Shown piece after piece: positions 16,867 through 25,554 of a stretch of DNA of 64,000 nt (position 1 is the first letter of the stretch; every line of letters starts with the position of its first letter). The stretch lies in NCBI GenBank assembly GCA_023228825.1, contig JALOAL010000008.1:81127-145126 (forward strand), given 5' to 3'. The notes beneath the pieces were generated by a model. The model saw only the letters and a program-made list of their open reading frames with translations. It had not been told where the DNA came from and did not search any database. Source of the DNA: Dehalococcoidia bacterium. GTDB lineage: Bacteria > Chloroflexota > Dehalococcoidia > UBA2979. The translations under genes and the position numbers were made by a program.

Positions 16867-17271
16867 ATGGTGGCCTCCAAAGACAGCGCGACGTTGGAGC
16901 AGGCGTTGCTCCGGCGAGTCCTCTCCTCCGCCGACGGCCGGCGCCTGCACGTCCGCTTTGATGCGGCCGTGCTGAACCGCTACCGCGCGATGCCCGGCGC
17001 GCAGTTGATCCGCACGCGCACGGTGGGCCGCATCAACCTCCCGAGCCGCTGGTCACTGGACGTGGGGATCGCCCCCGCGGACGGCCAGGACGAGGCCGCC
17101 GGGGTGGTGCTCCACGCCACCCTGGGCGACCTCCTGGACCGCCTCCCGGAGGAGGAGCGCGCCCACTGGGTGGCCCACCTCATCTCGCAGCCCTCGAGCG
17201 TGAACTTCCTGCAGATGAAGATGTCCGCCGGCGCCTGCATCGACGATGGGGAGCCCGAGGCCTGGGTGTAG
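16867..17271 (+). CDS. Unknown 134-aa protein between sulfurtransferase and JAMM protease
   Basis: I do not recognise the family. The protein is soluble, begins with a helical segment, has a basic middle (YRAMPGAQLIRTRTVGR) and ends with a conserved-looking block (SSVNFLQMKMSAGACIDDG) containing its only cysteine. It has no signal peptide or membrane segment. The start ATG has GGGGAGAGGAG upstream, and the codon use looks like a real gene. It sits 39 bases after the sulfurtransferase and ~130 bases before the JAMM gene. It may therefore take part in carrier sulfuration or in sensing, but that is only inference from position. Confidence 0.75.
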   Translation: MVASKDSATLEQALLRRVLSSADGRRLHVRFDAAVLNRYRAMPGAQLIRTRTVGRINLPSRWSLDVGIAPADGQDEAAGVVLHATLGDLLDRLPEEERAHWVAHLISQPSSVNFLQMKMSAGACIDDGEPEAWV

Positions 17272-17403
17272 TGCCCCGCCGTACGTGGTGAGCGAGGCAT
17301 GCGAAGCGTGCGCAGGCGCCGAGAGGCCTTGAGGGCGACGGTTCCGGGGGAAGAGTGAGTCCGACGTGTCTGACCGCCCGCGAGCGTAGAAACGAGCCGT
17401 AGG

Positions 17404-17835
17404 ATGCCTCGAATCTCACAGGCCATTGTGGACGAGATGGTCGCGCATGCGCGGGAGGACCTGCCGGACGAGGCGTGCGGCATGTTGCACGCCCGCGGCG
17501 GGGAGGTCACCGCGGCCCATCGCATCCGCAACGTGGCCGCCAGCCCGTACCGGTACGAGATGGACCCCCTCCAGATGCTGAAACTTGAGCGCGGGCGCGA
17601 GGAGAGCGGCGAGACGTTGTTCGCCATCTACCACTCGCACGTGGCGAGCAAGGCGTACCCTTCGCCCACGGACGTGCGCATGGCGTTCTTCCCGCCGGGG
17701 GAATTGGACCAGGAACCCATGTTCCCCGGGACGTACTACATCCTGGTCTCGCTGGAGCACGAGGAGGCGGACGTGCGCGCCTACCTCATCACTCGCGGCG
17801 GCGAGATCACGGAAGAACCGATCGAGGTGGTCTGA
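17404..17835 (+). CDS. mec: JAMM/MPN+ metalloprotease (Mec-type, sulfur-carrier processing)
   Basis: The JAMM motif is complete: E23, then H77-S78-H79, seven residues, S87, two residues and D90 (HSHVASKAYPSPTD). Mec from M. tuberculosis releases cysteine from the CysO-cysteine adduct. Related JAMM enzymes trim residues after the Gly-Gly of carriers such as QbsE and HcyS. All three carriers here have such extensions, so this 143-residue enzyme probably does both jobs. Its last base is the first base of the folP start (TGATG), so it is cotranscribed with the folate genes. Confidence 0.92.
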   Translation: MPRISQAIVDEMVAHAREDLPDEACGMLHARGGEVTAAHRIRNVAASPYRYEMDPLQMLKLERGREESGETLFAIYHSHVASKAYPSPTDVRMAFFPPGELDQEPMFPGTYYILVSLEHEEADVRAYLITRGGEITEEPIEVV

Positions 17836-18698
17836 TGACCCGGGAGGGCGCTCCGCCTCCTCCGCCTCCTCCGCCCGCCGCCATCACCATCGGCGGGCAG
17901 GTCTTCGAGTGGGGGCAGCGCACCCACGTGATGGGCATCATCAACGCCTCGCCGGACTCGTTCTCCGGGGACGGCATGCCCGACCCCCAGGGTGCGGCCC
18001 GGCTGGCGGAGGAGATGGTGGCCGCGGGCGCGCACTGGCTGGACGTGGGCGCCGAGTCCACCCGCCCGGAGTTCGCCCCCGTGGACGCAGAGGACGAGTG
18101 GAAGCGCCTGCAACTGGTGCTGGGCCCCGTGCGCCGCGTGGTAAGGGTCCCGATCTCCGTGGACACCACGAAGGCGGAGGTGGCCCGACGCGCGCTGGAG
18201 TACGGCGCGGACGCGGTGAACGACGTCTCCGGCCTGCGGGGCGACCCCGACATGGCGAAGGTGGTGGCGGACGCCGGCGTGCCGGTGGTCATCATGCACA
18301 ACCAGCGCGGCCGCCAGTTCAGCGGCGACGTGATGAAGGACATCCGCGCGGGCCTGCGGGAGGGCATGACCGCCGTCATGAACGCCGGGCTGCCGGAGTC
18401 GCAGATCATCGTGGACCCGGGCTACGGCTTCGGCTGGGGGCCCGTGCGCGACTTCGAGATGCTGGCGCGATTGGCCGAGTTGAAGGCGCTGGGCCGGCCG
18501 ATCCTGGTGGGGACCTCGCGCAAGTCCTCCATCGGCTACGTGATCGACCGTCCGGCGCGGGAGCGCACGTACGGCACTGCGGCGACCATCGCCATCGCGA
18601 TTGACCGAGGCGCGGACATCGTGCGCGTGCATGACGTGGAGGAGATGGCGCAGGTCGCGAAGGTGACGGACGCGATCGTGCGTGGGCAGGTGCCGTGA
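17835..18698 (+). CDS. folP: Dihydropteroate synthase
   Basis: FolP joins p-aminobenzoate to hydroxymethyl-dihydropterin diphosphate. The TIM-barrel motifs are present: MGIINASPDSFSGDG, LDVGAESTRP, SVDTTK, NDVSGL and the C-terminal GTSRKSSIG. There is an unusual proline run (eight prolines) at residues 7-14 before the barrel. The length (287 residues) is normal. It overlaps the JAMM stop by one base and the folK start by four, giving a tight mec-folP-folK unit. Confidence 0.95.
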   Translation: MTREGAPPPPPPPPAAITIGGQVFEWGQRTHVMGIINASPDSFSGDGMPDPQGAARLAEEMVAAGAHWLDVGAESTRPEFAPVDAEDEWKRLQLVLGPVRRVVRVPISVDTTKAEVARRALEYGADAVNDVSGLRGDPDMAKVVADAGVPVVIMHNQRGRQFSGDVMKDIRAGLREGMTAVMNAGLPESQIIVDPGYGFGWGPVRDFEMLARLAELKALGRPILVGTSRKSSIGYVIDRPARERTYGTAATIAIAIDRGADIVRVHDVEEMAQVAKVTDAIVRGQVP

Positions 18699-19219
18699 GG
18701 CGACACCCCCGCCACGTCTACCTGGCGCTCGGCTCCAACCTGGGTGACCGCGAGGCGCACCTGCGCGCGGCCGTGCGAGGGCTGCGCGAGGGGGGCGTGG
18801 CGGTGGACGCGGTATCCTCGCTCTACGAGACGCCTCCCTGGGGCGTCCTGGACCAACCGCCGTTCCGGAACGCCGCCGTGGGCGGCCTGTCCTCCCTCTG
18901 CCCCTCGGCGATCCTGGACCTGGCGAAGCGCCTGGAGGCCGAGGCGGGCCGCAACTTTGGCGCCGAGCGCTGGACGGCCCGCCCGCTGGATATCGACATC
19001 GCGCTCATCGAGGGGGAGCGGGTGGACGAGCCGGACCTCACGGTGCCGCACACCCTGCTCACCGAGCGCTCGTTCGTCCTTGTCCCCCTCGCGGAGGTGG
19101 CGGGGGAGGTGCGACACCCGCTCGCGGGGATGCGCATCCGGACGCTGCGTGACCTGCGCCCCGCCTCGGAGCGTCGCGCGGTGCGGAGGGTTGCGGGGCC
19201 GGAGTGGGTGGACGGGTAG
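18695..19219 (+). CDS. folK: 2-amino-4-hydroxy-6-hydroxymethyldihydropteridine pyrophosphokinase
   Basis: FolK makes the diphosphate substrate of FolP. YLALGSNLGDRE opens the ferredoxin-like fold; FRNAAV and the RxxxRPLDIDI-type segment (WTARPLDIDIAL) followed by PDLTVPH carry the magnesium and pterin residues. At 174 residues it is of normal length. The GTG start overlaps the folP stop by four bases. It ends 35 bases before the convergent minus-strand gene. GTP cyclohydrolase I (folE) is elsewhere in the window at 57663; folB is not seen. Confidence 0.95.
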   Translation: MRRHPRHVYLALGSNLGDREAHLRAAVRGLREGGVAVDAVSSLYETPPWGVLDQPPFRNAAVGGLSSLCPSAILDLAKRLEAEAGRNFGAERWTARPLDIDIALIEGERVDEPDLTVPHTLLTERSFVLVPLAEVAGEVRHPLAGMRIRTLRDLRPASERRAVRRVAGPEWVDG

Positions 19220-19254
19220 CGCACGACGGGACGAACGCTCGAGGGTGGGGACGG

Positions 19255-19539
19255 TTACGCCTCGGCGCCGGGCTCCTCCGGCGGCCAGTCGGCGGGGTTG
19301 TCCCAGTCCTTCGTGGCCATGGTGTAGCCCACCCAGAACAGCACTCCGGACACCACGCCCACGGCAATGCCGAGGGGTACCGCGATCACGAGGTAGGAGC
19401 GCCGCACGGCGCCGCCGAAGAAGCACAGGAACTGCACGGCCGCCAGCGCCATGAGCGCCCGGCCGATCTGGCGCGAGCGTTCCTGCGTCATGCCGCTGAT
19501 GGCGGGGGCTTCTGGATCCACGTGGCCGCTCTCGCTCAT
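19255..19539 (-). CDS. Small membrane protein, function unknown
   Basis: This 94-residue protein has a polar N-terminus and two hydrophobic segments (around ALMALAAVQFLCFFG and LVIAVPLGIAVGVVSGVLFWVG). A short acidic, Trp-containing tail (ATKDWDNPADWPPEEP) follows. I do not recognise the family. It is the second gene of a two-gene minus-strand unit, 10 bases after the Trm112-like gene. I chose ATG 19539 because the earlier frame runs through the upstream gene. Confidence 0.7.
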   Translation of the reverse strand: MSESGHVDPEAPAISGMTQERSRQIGRALMALAAVQFLCFFGGAVRRSYLVIAVPLGIAVGVVSGVLFWVGYTMATKDWDNPADWPPEEPGAEA

Positions 19540-19549
19540 GACGGCCCCC

Positions 19550-19768
19550 TTAGTGGCCGGTGGGACTGCCGGCCTGGGCCTCCATCTCCCGGCGCAGGTC
19601 CGGGGGGAGCAGGTTCGGGATGCCTTCGGTGATGGGATAGCCCTCGCCACAGGCGGTGCAGGTAAGAGTGCCGTCCAGCACTTCGCCCGCGTCCTCGCGC
19701 GTGGCTTCGAGCCGCAACGGCTGCTTGCAGAGCGGGCACGCCAGGATGTCCATCAGTTCTCGTTGCAT
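19550..19768 (-). CDS. Trm112-like zinc-ribbon protein
   Basis: This 72-residue protein has the YcaR/Trm112 layout. LLDILACP-type N-terminal sequence (MDILACPLCKQPL) contains the first CxxC, CTACGEGYPI the second, and EGIPNLLP follows. Bacterial Trm112-like proteins are small zinc-binding partners that often stabilise methyltransferases or accompany lipid A genes; the partner is not identifiable here. It is divergent from the gene at 19831 with about 60 bases between the starts. Confidence 0.85.
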   Translation of the reverse strand: MQRELMDILACPLCKQPLRLEATREDAGEVLDGTLTCTACGEGYPITEGIPNLLPPDLRREMEAQAGSPTGH

Positions 19769-19818
19769 GGCCGGATCGTAGGCGCGGCCGCGCAGCAGCG
19801 GCAAACGGGCGTCCCGCC

Positions 19819-19824
19819 TAGACT
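19819..19824 (+). promoter_or_regulatory. -10-like TAGACT next to a GTG start
   Basis: TAGACT ends six bases before the GTG of the gene at 19831, so transcription would start at or beside the start codon and give a leaderless mRNA. No Shine-Dalgarno sequence lies in between. A -35 is not obvious. Confidence 0.4.
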
Positions 19825-19830
19825 CGAAGG

Positions 19831-20583
19831 GTGAGCGAATCAGCGGGGGCCGACGACATTCCAACCAGCCAGATCCCAGATCCCAGCCAGGGAGGGCGCA
19901 TCGCGCTCTCACGGTCGTACGCCGTGCTCAAGCCGGACTCGATCATCATCAAGCCGGCGCGTTCGGCGCTGATCGGGCCGGCGGTGCAGTCGCTGCTGGC
20001 CGTGCTGGCGGTGGTGGTGATCGCGCGCTGGATGAACCACCTGCCGCTGTGGCTGTTGCTGGTGCTCCTGGTGTTCATCATCATCGCCGGCCCCACCTCC
20101 GTACTGGGGCTGGTCTACAACGCCATGGGCACGGCGTTCCTGATGGAACGCCGAAAGGGCACCTGCCGCTGGCAGCAGGGCTTCCTGGGGCTGGGCCTCG
20201 GCACCCGCGAACTCGTGCCGTTCCCCCGCATTCAGCGCATCGAGGTGGGCGGCGACTTCGACGACGAACTGGGGTCCGGCGACCTGCAGGACGTGGTGCG
20301 CTGGGACGTGCGGCTGGTGAAGGACAACGACCGTGTCCTGGACATCGCCAACATCACCACGGCGCGGCCCCTGGCGGACGAGGCGCTGGAGCGCGCGAAC
20401 GCCCTGGCCAGCGCTCTGGGCGCGATGTGCGAAAAGTCCGTCCGGCTGGCGGAGATCCCGGCGTGGGCGCTGGAGGATTACCAAGACTCGGACGACCTCG
20501 TGGCTTCGGGTGCGGCCGAAGATGAGATGATCGGGGCGGAGCCAGACGGCGCGCCGGTCGACGGCATCGACCAGGAGGCCTGA
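19831..20583 (+). CDS. Membrane protein of unknown function
   Basis: This 250-residue protein has a polar N-terminus and two adjacent membrane segments at about residues 47-66 and 71-92 (around SLLAVLAVVVIARW and LLLVLLVFIIIAG). A soluble C-terminal domain follows, with a predicted beta-rich part resembling PH-like domains (LGLGTRELVPFPRIQRIEVGG). The tail is strongly acidic. I do not recognise a named family. It is followed at 16 bases by a CoA-binding protein gene, so the two may be cotranscribed. Confidence 0.75.
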   Translation: MSESAGADDIPTSQIPDPSQGGRIALSRSYAVLKPDSIIIKPARSALIGPAVQSLLAVLAVVVIARWMNHLPLWLLLVLLVFIIIAGPTSVLGLVYNAMGTAFLMERRKGTCRWQQGFLGLGLGTRELVPFPRIQRIEVGGDFDDELGSGDLQDVVRWDVRLVKDNDRVLDIANITTARPLADEALERANALASALGAMCEKSVRLAEIPAWALEDYQDSDDLVASGAAEDEMIGAEPDGAPVDGIDQEA

Positions 20584-20599
20584 CGGAAGGGGGCGCGGG

Positions 20600-20995
20600 A
20601 TGGATCGTGCTCGGGAACTGATGCGCAACGCTCGGACGATTGCCGTGGTGGGCGTGACCACGAGGCGCGACCGGCCGGCCAACGACATTGCGGCCTACCT
20701 CATTGACCACGGGTTCACGGTGTACCTGGTGAACCCGGACGAGGTGGGCGAGGAACTGCTGGGCCACCACATCTACGAGTCCGTCCAGTCCCTGCCCGAA
20801 CCCGTGGACATCGTGGACGTGTTCCGCCGTCCGGAGGCGGTCCCGCCGGTGGTGGCGGACGCGATCGCTGCGGGGGCGAAGGCGGTGTGGATGCAGATCG
20901 GCATCGTGAACGAGGAGGCCGCCGCCCACGCCCGCGAGGCGGGGCTGGAGGTGGTGATGGATCGCTGCACCAAGGTGGAGCACGCCCGGCTGTAG
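20600..20995 (+). CDS. CoA-binding domain protein (YccU-like)
   Basis: This 131-residue Rossmann-fold protein matches the CoA_binding_2 family. TIAVVGVTTRRDRPANDIAAYLIDHG is the nucleotide-binding first half, VYLVNP and VDIVDVFRRPEAV follow, and AVWMQIGI with the C-terminal MDRCTKVEH is the family signature. The family binds CoA; its cellular role is not well defined. The start ATG has GAAGGGGGCG upstream. Confidence 0.88.
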   Translation: MDRARELMRNARTIAVVGVTTRRDRPANDIAAYLIDHGFTVYLVNPDEVGEELLGHHIYESVQSLPEPVDIVDVFRRPEAVPPVVADAIAAGAKAVWMQIGIVNEEAAAHAREAGLEVVMDRCTKVEHARL

Positions 20996-21029
20996 GCCGG
21001 CGGTAGGACTGTCACGAATCCGATACCGA

Positions 21030-21058
21030 TTCGACCGCGCGGCGGCAGGTGCTACACT
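21030..21058 (+). promoter_or_regulatory. purF promoter
   Basis: TTCGAC (21030-21035), a 17-base spacer and TACACT (21053-21058) make a good sigma-70-type promoter. Transcription would begin near 21065, about 32 bases before the TTG start of purF. No purine riboswitch fits in so short a leader. Confidence 0.6.
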
Positions 21059-21096
21059 TGGCTCCTAGCGGCCCATACCGGGGGGACTCCACCGCT

Positions 21097-22590
21097 TTGC
21101 ACGACGCTCTGAATGAGAAGTGCGGCATCTTTGGAGTCTTCGCTCCCGGCGAAGACGTAGCCCGCCTCACGTTCTTTGGCCTCCACGCTCTTCAGCACCG
21201 CGGGCAAGAGTCCGCCGGCATCTCGACTACAGATGGACGTCGCCTGCACCTCTACACGGACATGGGTCTGGTGGCCCAGGTGTTCACGGAAGACGCGCTG
21301 GAGACGCTGCCCGGCCACGCGGCCATTGGCCACACCCGTTACTCCACCACCGGCGCCAGCACCGTGGGCAACGCGCAGCCCTTCCGGATGAAGGGCCTGC
21401 ACGGCGAACTGGCCATTGCCCACAACGGCAACGTGGTGAACGCAGACGTCATGCGCGCCGACCTGGTGGCGCGCGGCGTCCACTTTGAGACCTCCACCGA
21501 CACGGAGGTGCTGGGCCGCGTGCTGACGGACGGAGACGGTCAGGACTGGAACGCGCGCTTCGGACAGTTGATGCGCCGCGCCAACGGGGCCTACTCGCTC
21601 ACCATCCTCACGCAAGAGGCCGTGTACGCCGTCCGTGACCCGCTGGGCATCCGCCCGCTGGTGATCGGCAAGTTGAACGGCCACGGCTGGGTGTTCGCGT
21701 CCGAGACCTGCGCCCTGGACCACCTGGGCGCCGTCTACGTGCGCGACGTGCGGCCGGGCGAGGTGGTGAGGGCGGACGGCGAGGGCCTTACCTCCTCCTT
21801 CCCGCTGGGCGAGTCGCTGGACATGGTGGAGCCGGAGCATGGACGCCAGGCGCTGTGCCTCTTCGAGTTCATCTACTTTGCACGGCCAGACTCCCGCATG
21901 GCAGGCCAGTTGCTGCACCAGGCGCGCATGCGCATGGGCGAGCGGCTGGCCTCCGAGCATCCGGTGGAAGCGGACGTGGTGATCGGCGTGCCGGACTCGG
22001 CGACCGCGGCGGCCATCGGCTACGCGCAGGCGACCGGCATCCCGTACGCGGAAGGCCTGGTCAAGAACCGCTACGTGGGCCGCACGTTCATCCAGCCGGA
22101 CCAGCGTCTGCGCGACCGTGGCGTGCAACTCAAGTACAACCCGTTGCGCGAGGTGCTGGAGGGCAAGCGCGTGATCGTGGTGGACGACTCGATCGTCCGA
22201 GGCACCACCACCCCTCGCGTGGTGAAGATGGTCCGCGACGCGGGCGCCACGGAGGTGCACCTGCGCATCACCGCCCCGCCCATCACCCATCCCTGCTTCT
22301 ACGGCGTGGACATGGCCACGCGCGGCGAGTTGATCGCCGCCAACATGACGGAGGACGAGATCCGCGAGCACGTGGGCGCGGACTCCCTGGGCTACCTGTC
22401 GCTGGAGGGCACGGTCTGGGCCGCGAACATCGGCGAGGGCCAGCACTGCACGGCCTGTTTCTCCGGCGTCTACCCCAGCGAGGTGCCGCTGCAGTTCGAC
22501 AAGTTCGCCCTGGAGGGCGAGGGCCTGCCCGACCACGAGATCCCGATGGCGGCTCCGCTGCCCGTGACCGAACCGCTGACCGTCCGCTGA
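21097..22590 (+). CDS. purF: Amidophosphoribosyltransferase
   Basis: PurF makes 5-phosphoribosylamine from PRPP and glutamine, the first purine step. I chose TTG 21097 with GGGGGGA upstream, because it gives a short propeptide of eight residues before the catalytic cysteine (EKCGIFGVF). The glutaminase domain (LQHRGQESAGI, HTRYSTTG) is followed by the phosphoribosyltransferase PRPP loop VIVVDDSIVRGTT. The propeptide and the C-terminal CTACFSG place it in the Bacillus-type [4Fe-4S] group that matures by self-cleavage. The length is 497 residues. Confidence 0.94.
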   Translation: MHDALNEKCGIFGVFAPGEDVARLTFFGLHALQHRGQESAGISTTDGRRLHLYTDMGLVAQVFTEDALETLPGHAAIGHTRYSTTGASTVGNAQPFRMKGLHGELAIAHNGNVVNADVMRADLVARGVHFETSTDTEVLGRVLTDGDGQDWNARFGQLMRRANGAYSLTILTQEAVYAVRDPLGIRPLVIGKLNGHGWVFASETCALDHLGAVYVRDVRPGEVVRADGEGLTSSFPLGESLDMVEPEHGRQALCLFEFIYFARPDSRMAGQLLHQARMRMGERLASEHPVEADVVIGVPDSATAAAIGYAQATGIPYAEGLVKNRYVGRTFIQPDQRLRDRGVQLKYNPLREVLEGKRVIVVDDSIVRGTTTPRVVKMVRDAGATEVHLRITAPPITHPCFYGVDMATRGELIAANMTEDEIREHVGADSLGYLSLEGTVWAANIGEGQHCTACFSGVYPSEVPLQFDKFALEGEGLPDHEIPMAAPLPVTEPLTVR

Positions 22591-22682
22591 TCTGGCACCC
22601 GAAGCCCACCCACCGCACGCCAGTCGAACTCACGTCGCGGAGGCGATAGCCTTCCCTTTCCTCCCCCACTGCGAGTCTTGTG

Positions 22683-23822
22683 ATGACCGACCCCGCCCGT
22701 CCATCCCTCACCTACGTCGGCTCCGGCGTGGATCTTGACGCGCGCGAGGCGACCGCGAGGCGCTTTGGCCCCATCGCGCGCGCCACCCACGGGCCGCAGG
22801 TGATCGACGTGCCGGGCGCGTTCGCCGGCCTCTTCGCCCTGGGCGCGTCTTACCGTGATCCGGTGCTCGTGGCCTCCACGGACGGCGTGGGGACCAAGGT
22901 GCTGCTGCACGCGGTCCACGGCAGCATCCGGCTCGCGGGCCACGACATCGTCAACAACAACGTGAACGACCTGGTCACCACCGGCGCTACGCCCCTGTTC
23001 TTCCTGGACTACATCGCCACCAACGGCCTGCCCCATGACGAGCGCGTGGCGCTGGTGGAGGGCATCGCGGAGGCGTGCCGCGAGAACGGCGTGGCGCTGC
23101 TGGGCGGCGAGACGGCCGACATGCCGGACATCTACCGCCCGGGCGACTTCGACCTCGCCGGCTTCGTCGTCGGCGTGGTCGAACGCGACGAGGTGGTTGA
23201 CGGCTCGCGCATCGAGCCCGGCGACGTGCTCCTCGCGGTGCCCTCTAACGGGCTGATGACGAACGGCTACTCGCTGGCGCGGGAGGTCTGGGGGCTGGGC
23301 AAGGGCCTGGACGCCACGCGCGACCGCGAGGTGCTGGCGCAGCGCTACGAGGAACTGGGCGGCCAGAGCCTTGGGGAGGCCCTGACGGCCCCTCACCCCC
23401 CGTTCTGGACTTCGATACGGGCGGTGCTGCCGTACCTCAAGGGCGCGGCTCACATCACCGGTGGAGGCATTCCCGGCAACCTGCCGCGCATCCTGCGCGA
23501 TCCCGTCGCGGCGCAACTGGACGAAGCCTCCTGGGAGACTCCGCCGCTCTTCGCGCTCATCCAGCGCGAGGGCGGTATTGCCCCGGCGGAGATGTACCGC
23601 GCGTTCAACATGGGCGCGGGCATGATCCTGGCCGTGGCCCCCGGCGACGAGGCGGCGGCCCGGGACGCGCTCGCCGCCACCCTAGCGTCCTCCACGCCCC
23701 CGTGGCGCATCGGCGAGGTCGTCAGCCGCGAGGGCGGGGCGGTGGTGCGCGGCATCCCGCTGGAGGCGGAGCCAGACGAGGCACGAGACGAGCCCCAGGA
23801 CGGGGCGAAGGAGACACGATGA
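22683..23822 (+). CDS. purM: Phosphoribosylformylglycinamidine cyclo-ligase
   Basis: PurM closes the imidazole ring to give AIR. Typical segments are YVGSGVDLDA, the ATP-binding ASTDGVGTKVLLH, NNNVNDLVTTGATPLFFLDY, LLGGETADMP and the C-terminal HITGGGIPGNLPR. The acidic tail after residue 360 is variable. ATG 22683 directly follows an in-frame GTG. TAGCCT at 22647-22652 may be a -10 for a second transcript. The stop overlaps the purH start (ATGA). Confidence 0.94.
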   Translation: MTDPARPSLTYVGSGVDLDAREATARRFGPIARATHGPQVIDVPGAFAGLFALGASYRDPVLVASTDGVGTKVLLHAVHGSIRLAGHDIVNNNVNDLVTTGATPLFFLDYIATNGLPHDERVALVEGIAEACRENGVALLGGETADMPDIYRPGDFDLAGFVVGVVERDEVVDGSRIEPGDVLLAVPSNGLMTNGYSLAREVWGLGKGLDATRDREVLAQRYEELGGQSLGEALTAPHPPFWTSIRAVLPYLKGAAHITGGGIPGNLPRILRDPVAAQLDEASWETPPLFALIQREGGIAPAEMYRAFNMGAGMILAVAPGDEAAARDALAATLASSTPPWRIGEVVSREGGAVVRGIPLEAEPDEARDEPQDGAKETR

Positions 23823-25411
23823 GGGCGCTACTGGTCGGCTTTACGCCGGAGTTCGTGGACTTCGCCCGCGGACTGAAGGAACTGGGCTGGGACCTCGCGG
23901 GGACGAGCGGCACCGTGAAGGGCCTGCGCGAGGCCGGCATCGAGGTCGACCAGGTGGCGGATCTGACCGGAAGCCCGGAGATGCTGGGCGGGCGCGTGCG
24001 CACGCTGCACCCGGTGATCCACGGTGGCCTCCTCTACCGCCGCGGCCACGACCAGGACGAGGCGGAGGTGGCCGAGCACGGCATTGCCCGCATCGACCTG
24101 CTGGCGGCGAACCTCTACCCGTTCATCGACACGGTGACGAAGGGCGCGCCGAGCCTGGCGGAGGCCGTGGAGCAGATCGACATTGGCGGGCCGGCGATGA
24201 TCCGCGCGGCCGCCAAGAACCACCAGTGGGTGATCCCCCTGGTGGACCCGGCGGACTACGCACCGGTGCTGGAGGCGCTGCGAGCGGCCGCCGGCGCCCC
24301 GGGGGACGTGGAAGCGGCCCTCCGGCGCCGGCTGGCGGCGAAGGCGTTCCAGTACGTGGCCCACTACGACACGGCCATTGCCGAGTACCTGCGCACGGGG
24401 GACGAGCCGTTCCCGTCGCAACTGACGGAGGGCATGACCCGTCGCGAGGTGCTGCGCTACGGCGAGAACCCGCACCAGCGCGGCGCGTTCTACACCCACG
24501 ACTCCGTGCGGACGCCCGTGGAGGGCATCGGCGCGTACGAGCAGCACCACGGGCTGGGGATGTCCTACGTGAACATCCTGGACGCGGACGCCGCCTTCAA
24601 CGCGGTGGCGGACTTCCGCACGCCGGCCATCGCCATCATCAAGCACACCAACCCCGCCTGCTTCGCCACCACGCCGGCCGGGAGGGACGCCTCCCTGACC
24701 GCGCTGTACGAGCGCGCGCTGGGGGAGGGCGACTTTGTCTCCGCGTACGGCGGCATTGTGGCGGTGAACCGGGTGGTGGACATGGAGTTCGCCACCGCGC
24801 TGCGGGAGGTGCGCTCGCCCACGGACGGCGAGACGCGCATGCGTTACGACATCGTGATCGCCCCTGGCTATGAGCCGGATGCGCTGGAGCACCTGAAGAA
24901 GAAGTCGAAGGACCTGCGCATCTTGAGCGCGCCCCTGGGCGAACCTCGCCGCGAGCGGCTGGAGTTCCGAGCCGTGCGCGGCGGCGTGCTGGTGCAGGAC
25001 GCGGACGTGCAAGAGGTCACACGGTCGGACTTCCAGGTGGTGAGCCAGCGCCAGCCCACGGAGGCGGAGATAGCCGACCTGGAGGTGGCGTGGGCCATCT
25101 GCAAGCACGTGAAGTCCAACGGCGTGGTGTTCGTGAAGGACGGCGTGCTCATCGGCATGGGGGCGGGGCAGCCGAACCGGGTGGGCTCGGCGCTCCTCTG
25201 CAAGGAGCAGGCGGGCGAGCGCGCCCAGGGCGCGGTCTGCGCCACGGACGCGTTCCTGCCCTTCCCGGACACGGTGCAGGTGGCCGCGTCCGCCGGATGC
25301 ACGGTGGTGGCCCACACGGGCGGCTCCATCCGTGACGAGGACTCGCGGCAGAAGGCGGACCGGCTGGGCATTGGCCTGGTGGTGACGGGGGTGCGGCACT
25401 TCCGGCACTAG
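23819..25411 (+). CDS. purH: Bifunctional AICAR transformylase/IMP cyclohydrolase
   Basis: PurH carries out the last two steps of IMP synthesis. The N-terminal cyclohydrolase domain (LAGTSGTVKGL, GRVRTLHPVIHGGLL, NLYPF, IDIGGPAMIRAAAKN) is followed by the transformylase with YGENPHQ, the KHTNPA lysine-histidine site and DAFLPFPD. The length is 530 residues. The start ATG 23819 overlaps purM by four bases. The chain of folate and purine genes in this window fits with its use of 10-formyl-tetrahydrofolate. Confidence 0.95.
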   Translation: MRALLVGFTPEFVDFARGLKELGWDLAGTSGTVKGLREAGIEVDQVADLTGSPEMLGGRVRTLHPVIHGGLLYRRGHDQDEAEVAEHGIARIDLLAANLYPFIDTVTKGAPSLAEAVEQIDIGGPAMIRAAAKNHQWVIPLVDPADYAPVLEALRAAAGAPGDVEAALRRRLAAKAFQYVAHYDTAIAEYLRTGDEPFPSQLTEGMTRREVLRYGENPHQRGAFYTHDSVRTPVEGIGAYEQHHGLGMSYVNILDADAAFNAVADFRTPAIAIIKHTNPACFATTPAGRDASLTALYERALGEGDFVSAYGGIVAVNRVVDMEFATALREVRSPTDGETRMRYDIVIAPGYEPDALEHLKKKSKDLRILSAPLGEPRRERLEFRAVRGGVLVQDADVQEVTRSDFQVVSQRQPTEAEIADLEVAWAICKHVKSNGVVFVKDGVLIGMGAGQPNRVGSALLCKEQAGERAQGAVCATDAFLPFPDTVQVAASAGCTVVAHTGGSIRDEDSRQKADRLGIGLVVTGVRHFRH

Positions 25412-25554
25412 GGCCAGACCGCCGCCGACTGCCTCACGTCGGCCGGCGCTCGGTTGCTGATCGAGCGCATCGTGCGGATCGGTATGCTGGCGACCGTACC
25501 CAATCCTAGGCCGGCGGTGTTTGTCGCCCCAGAAGGCATCGAGGTGATCAATGC

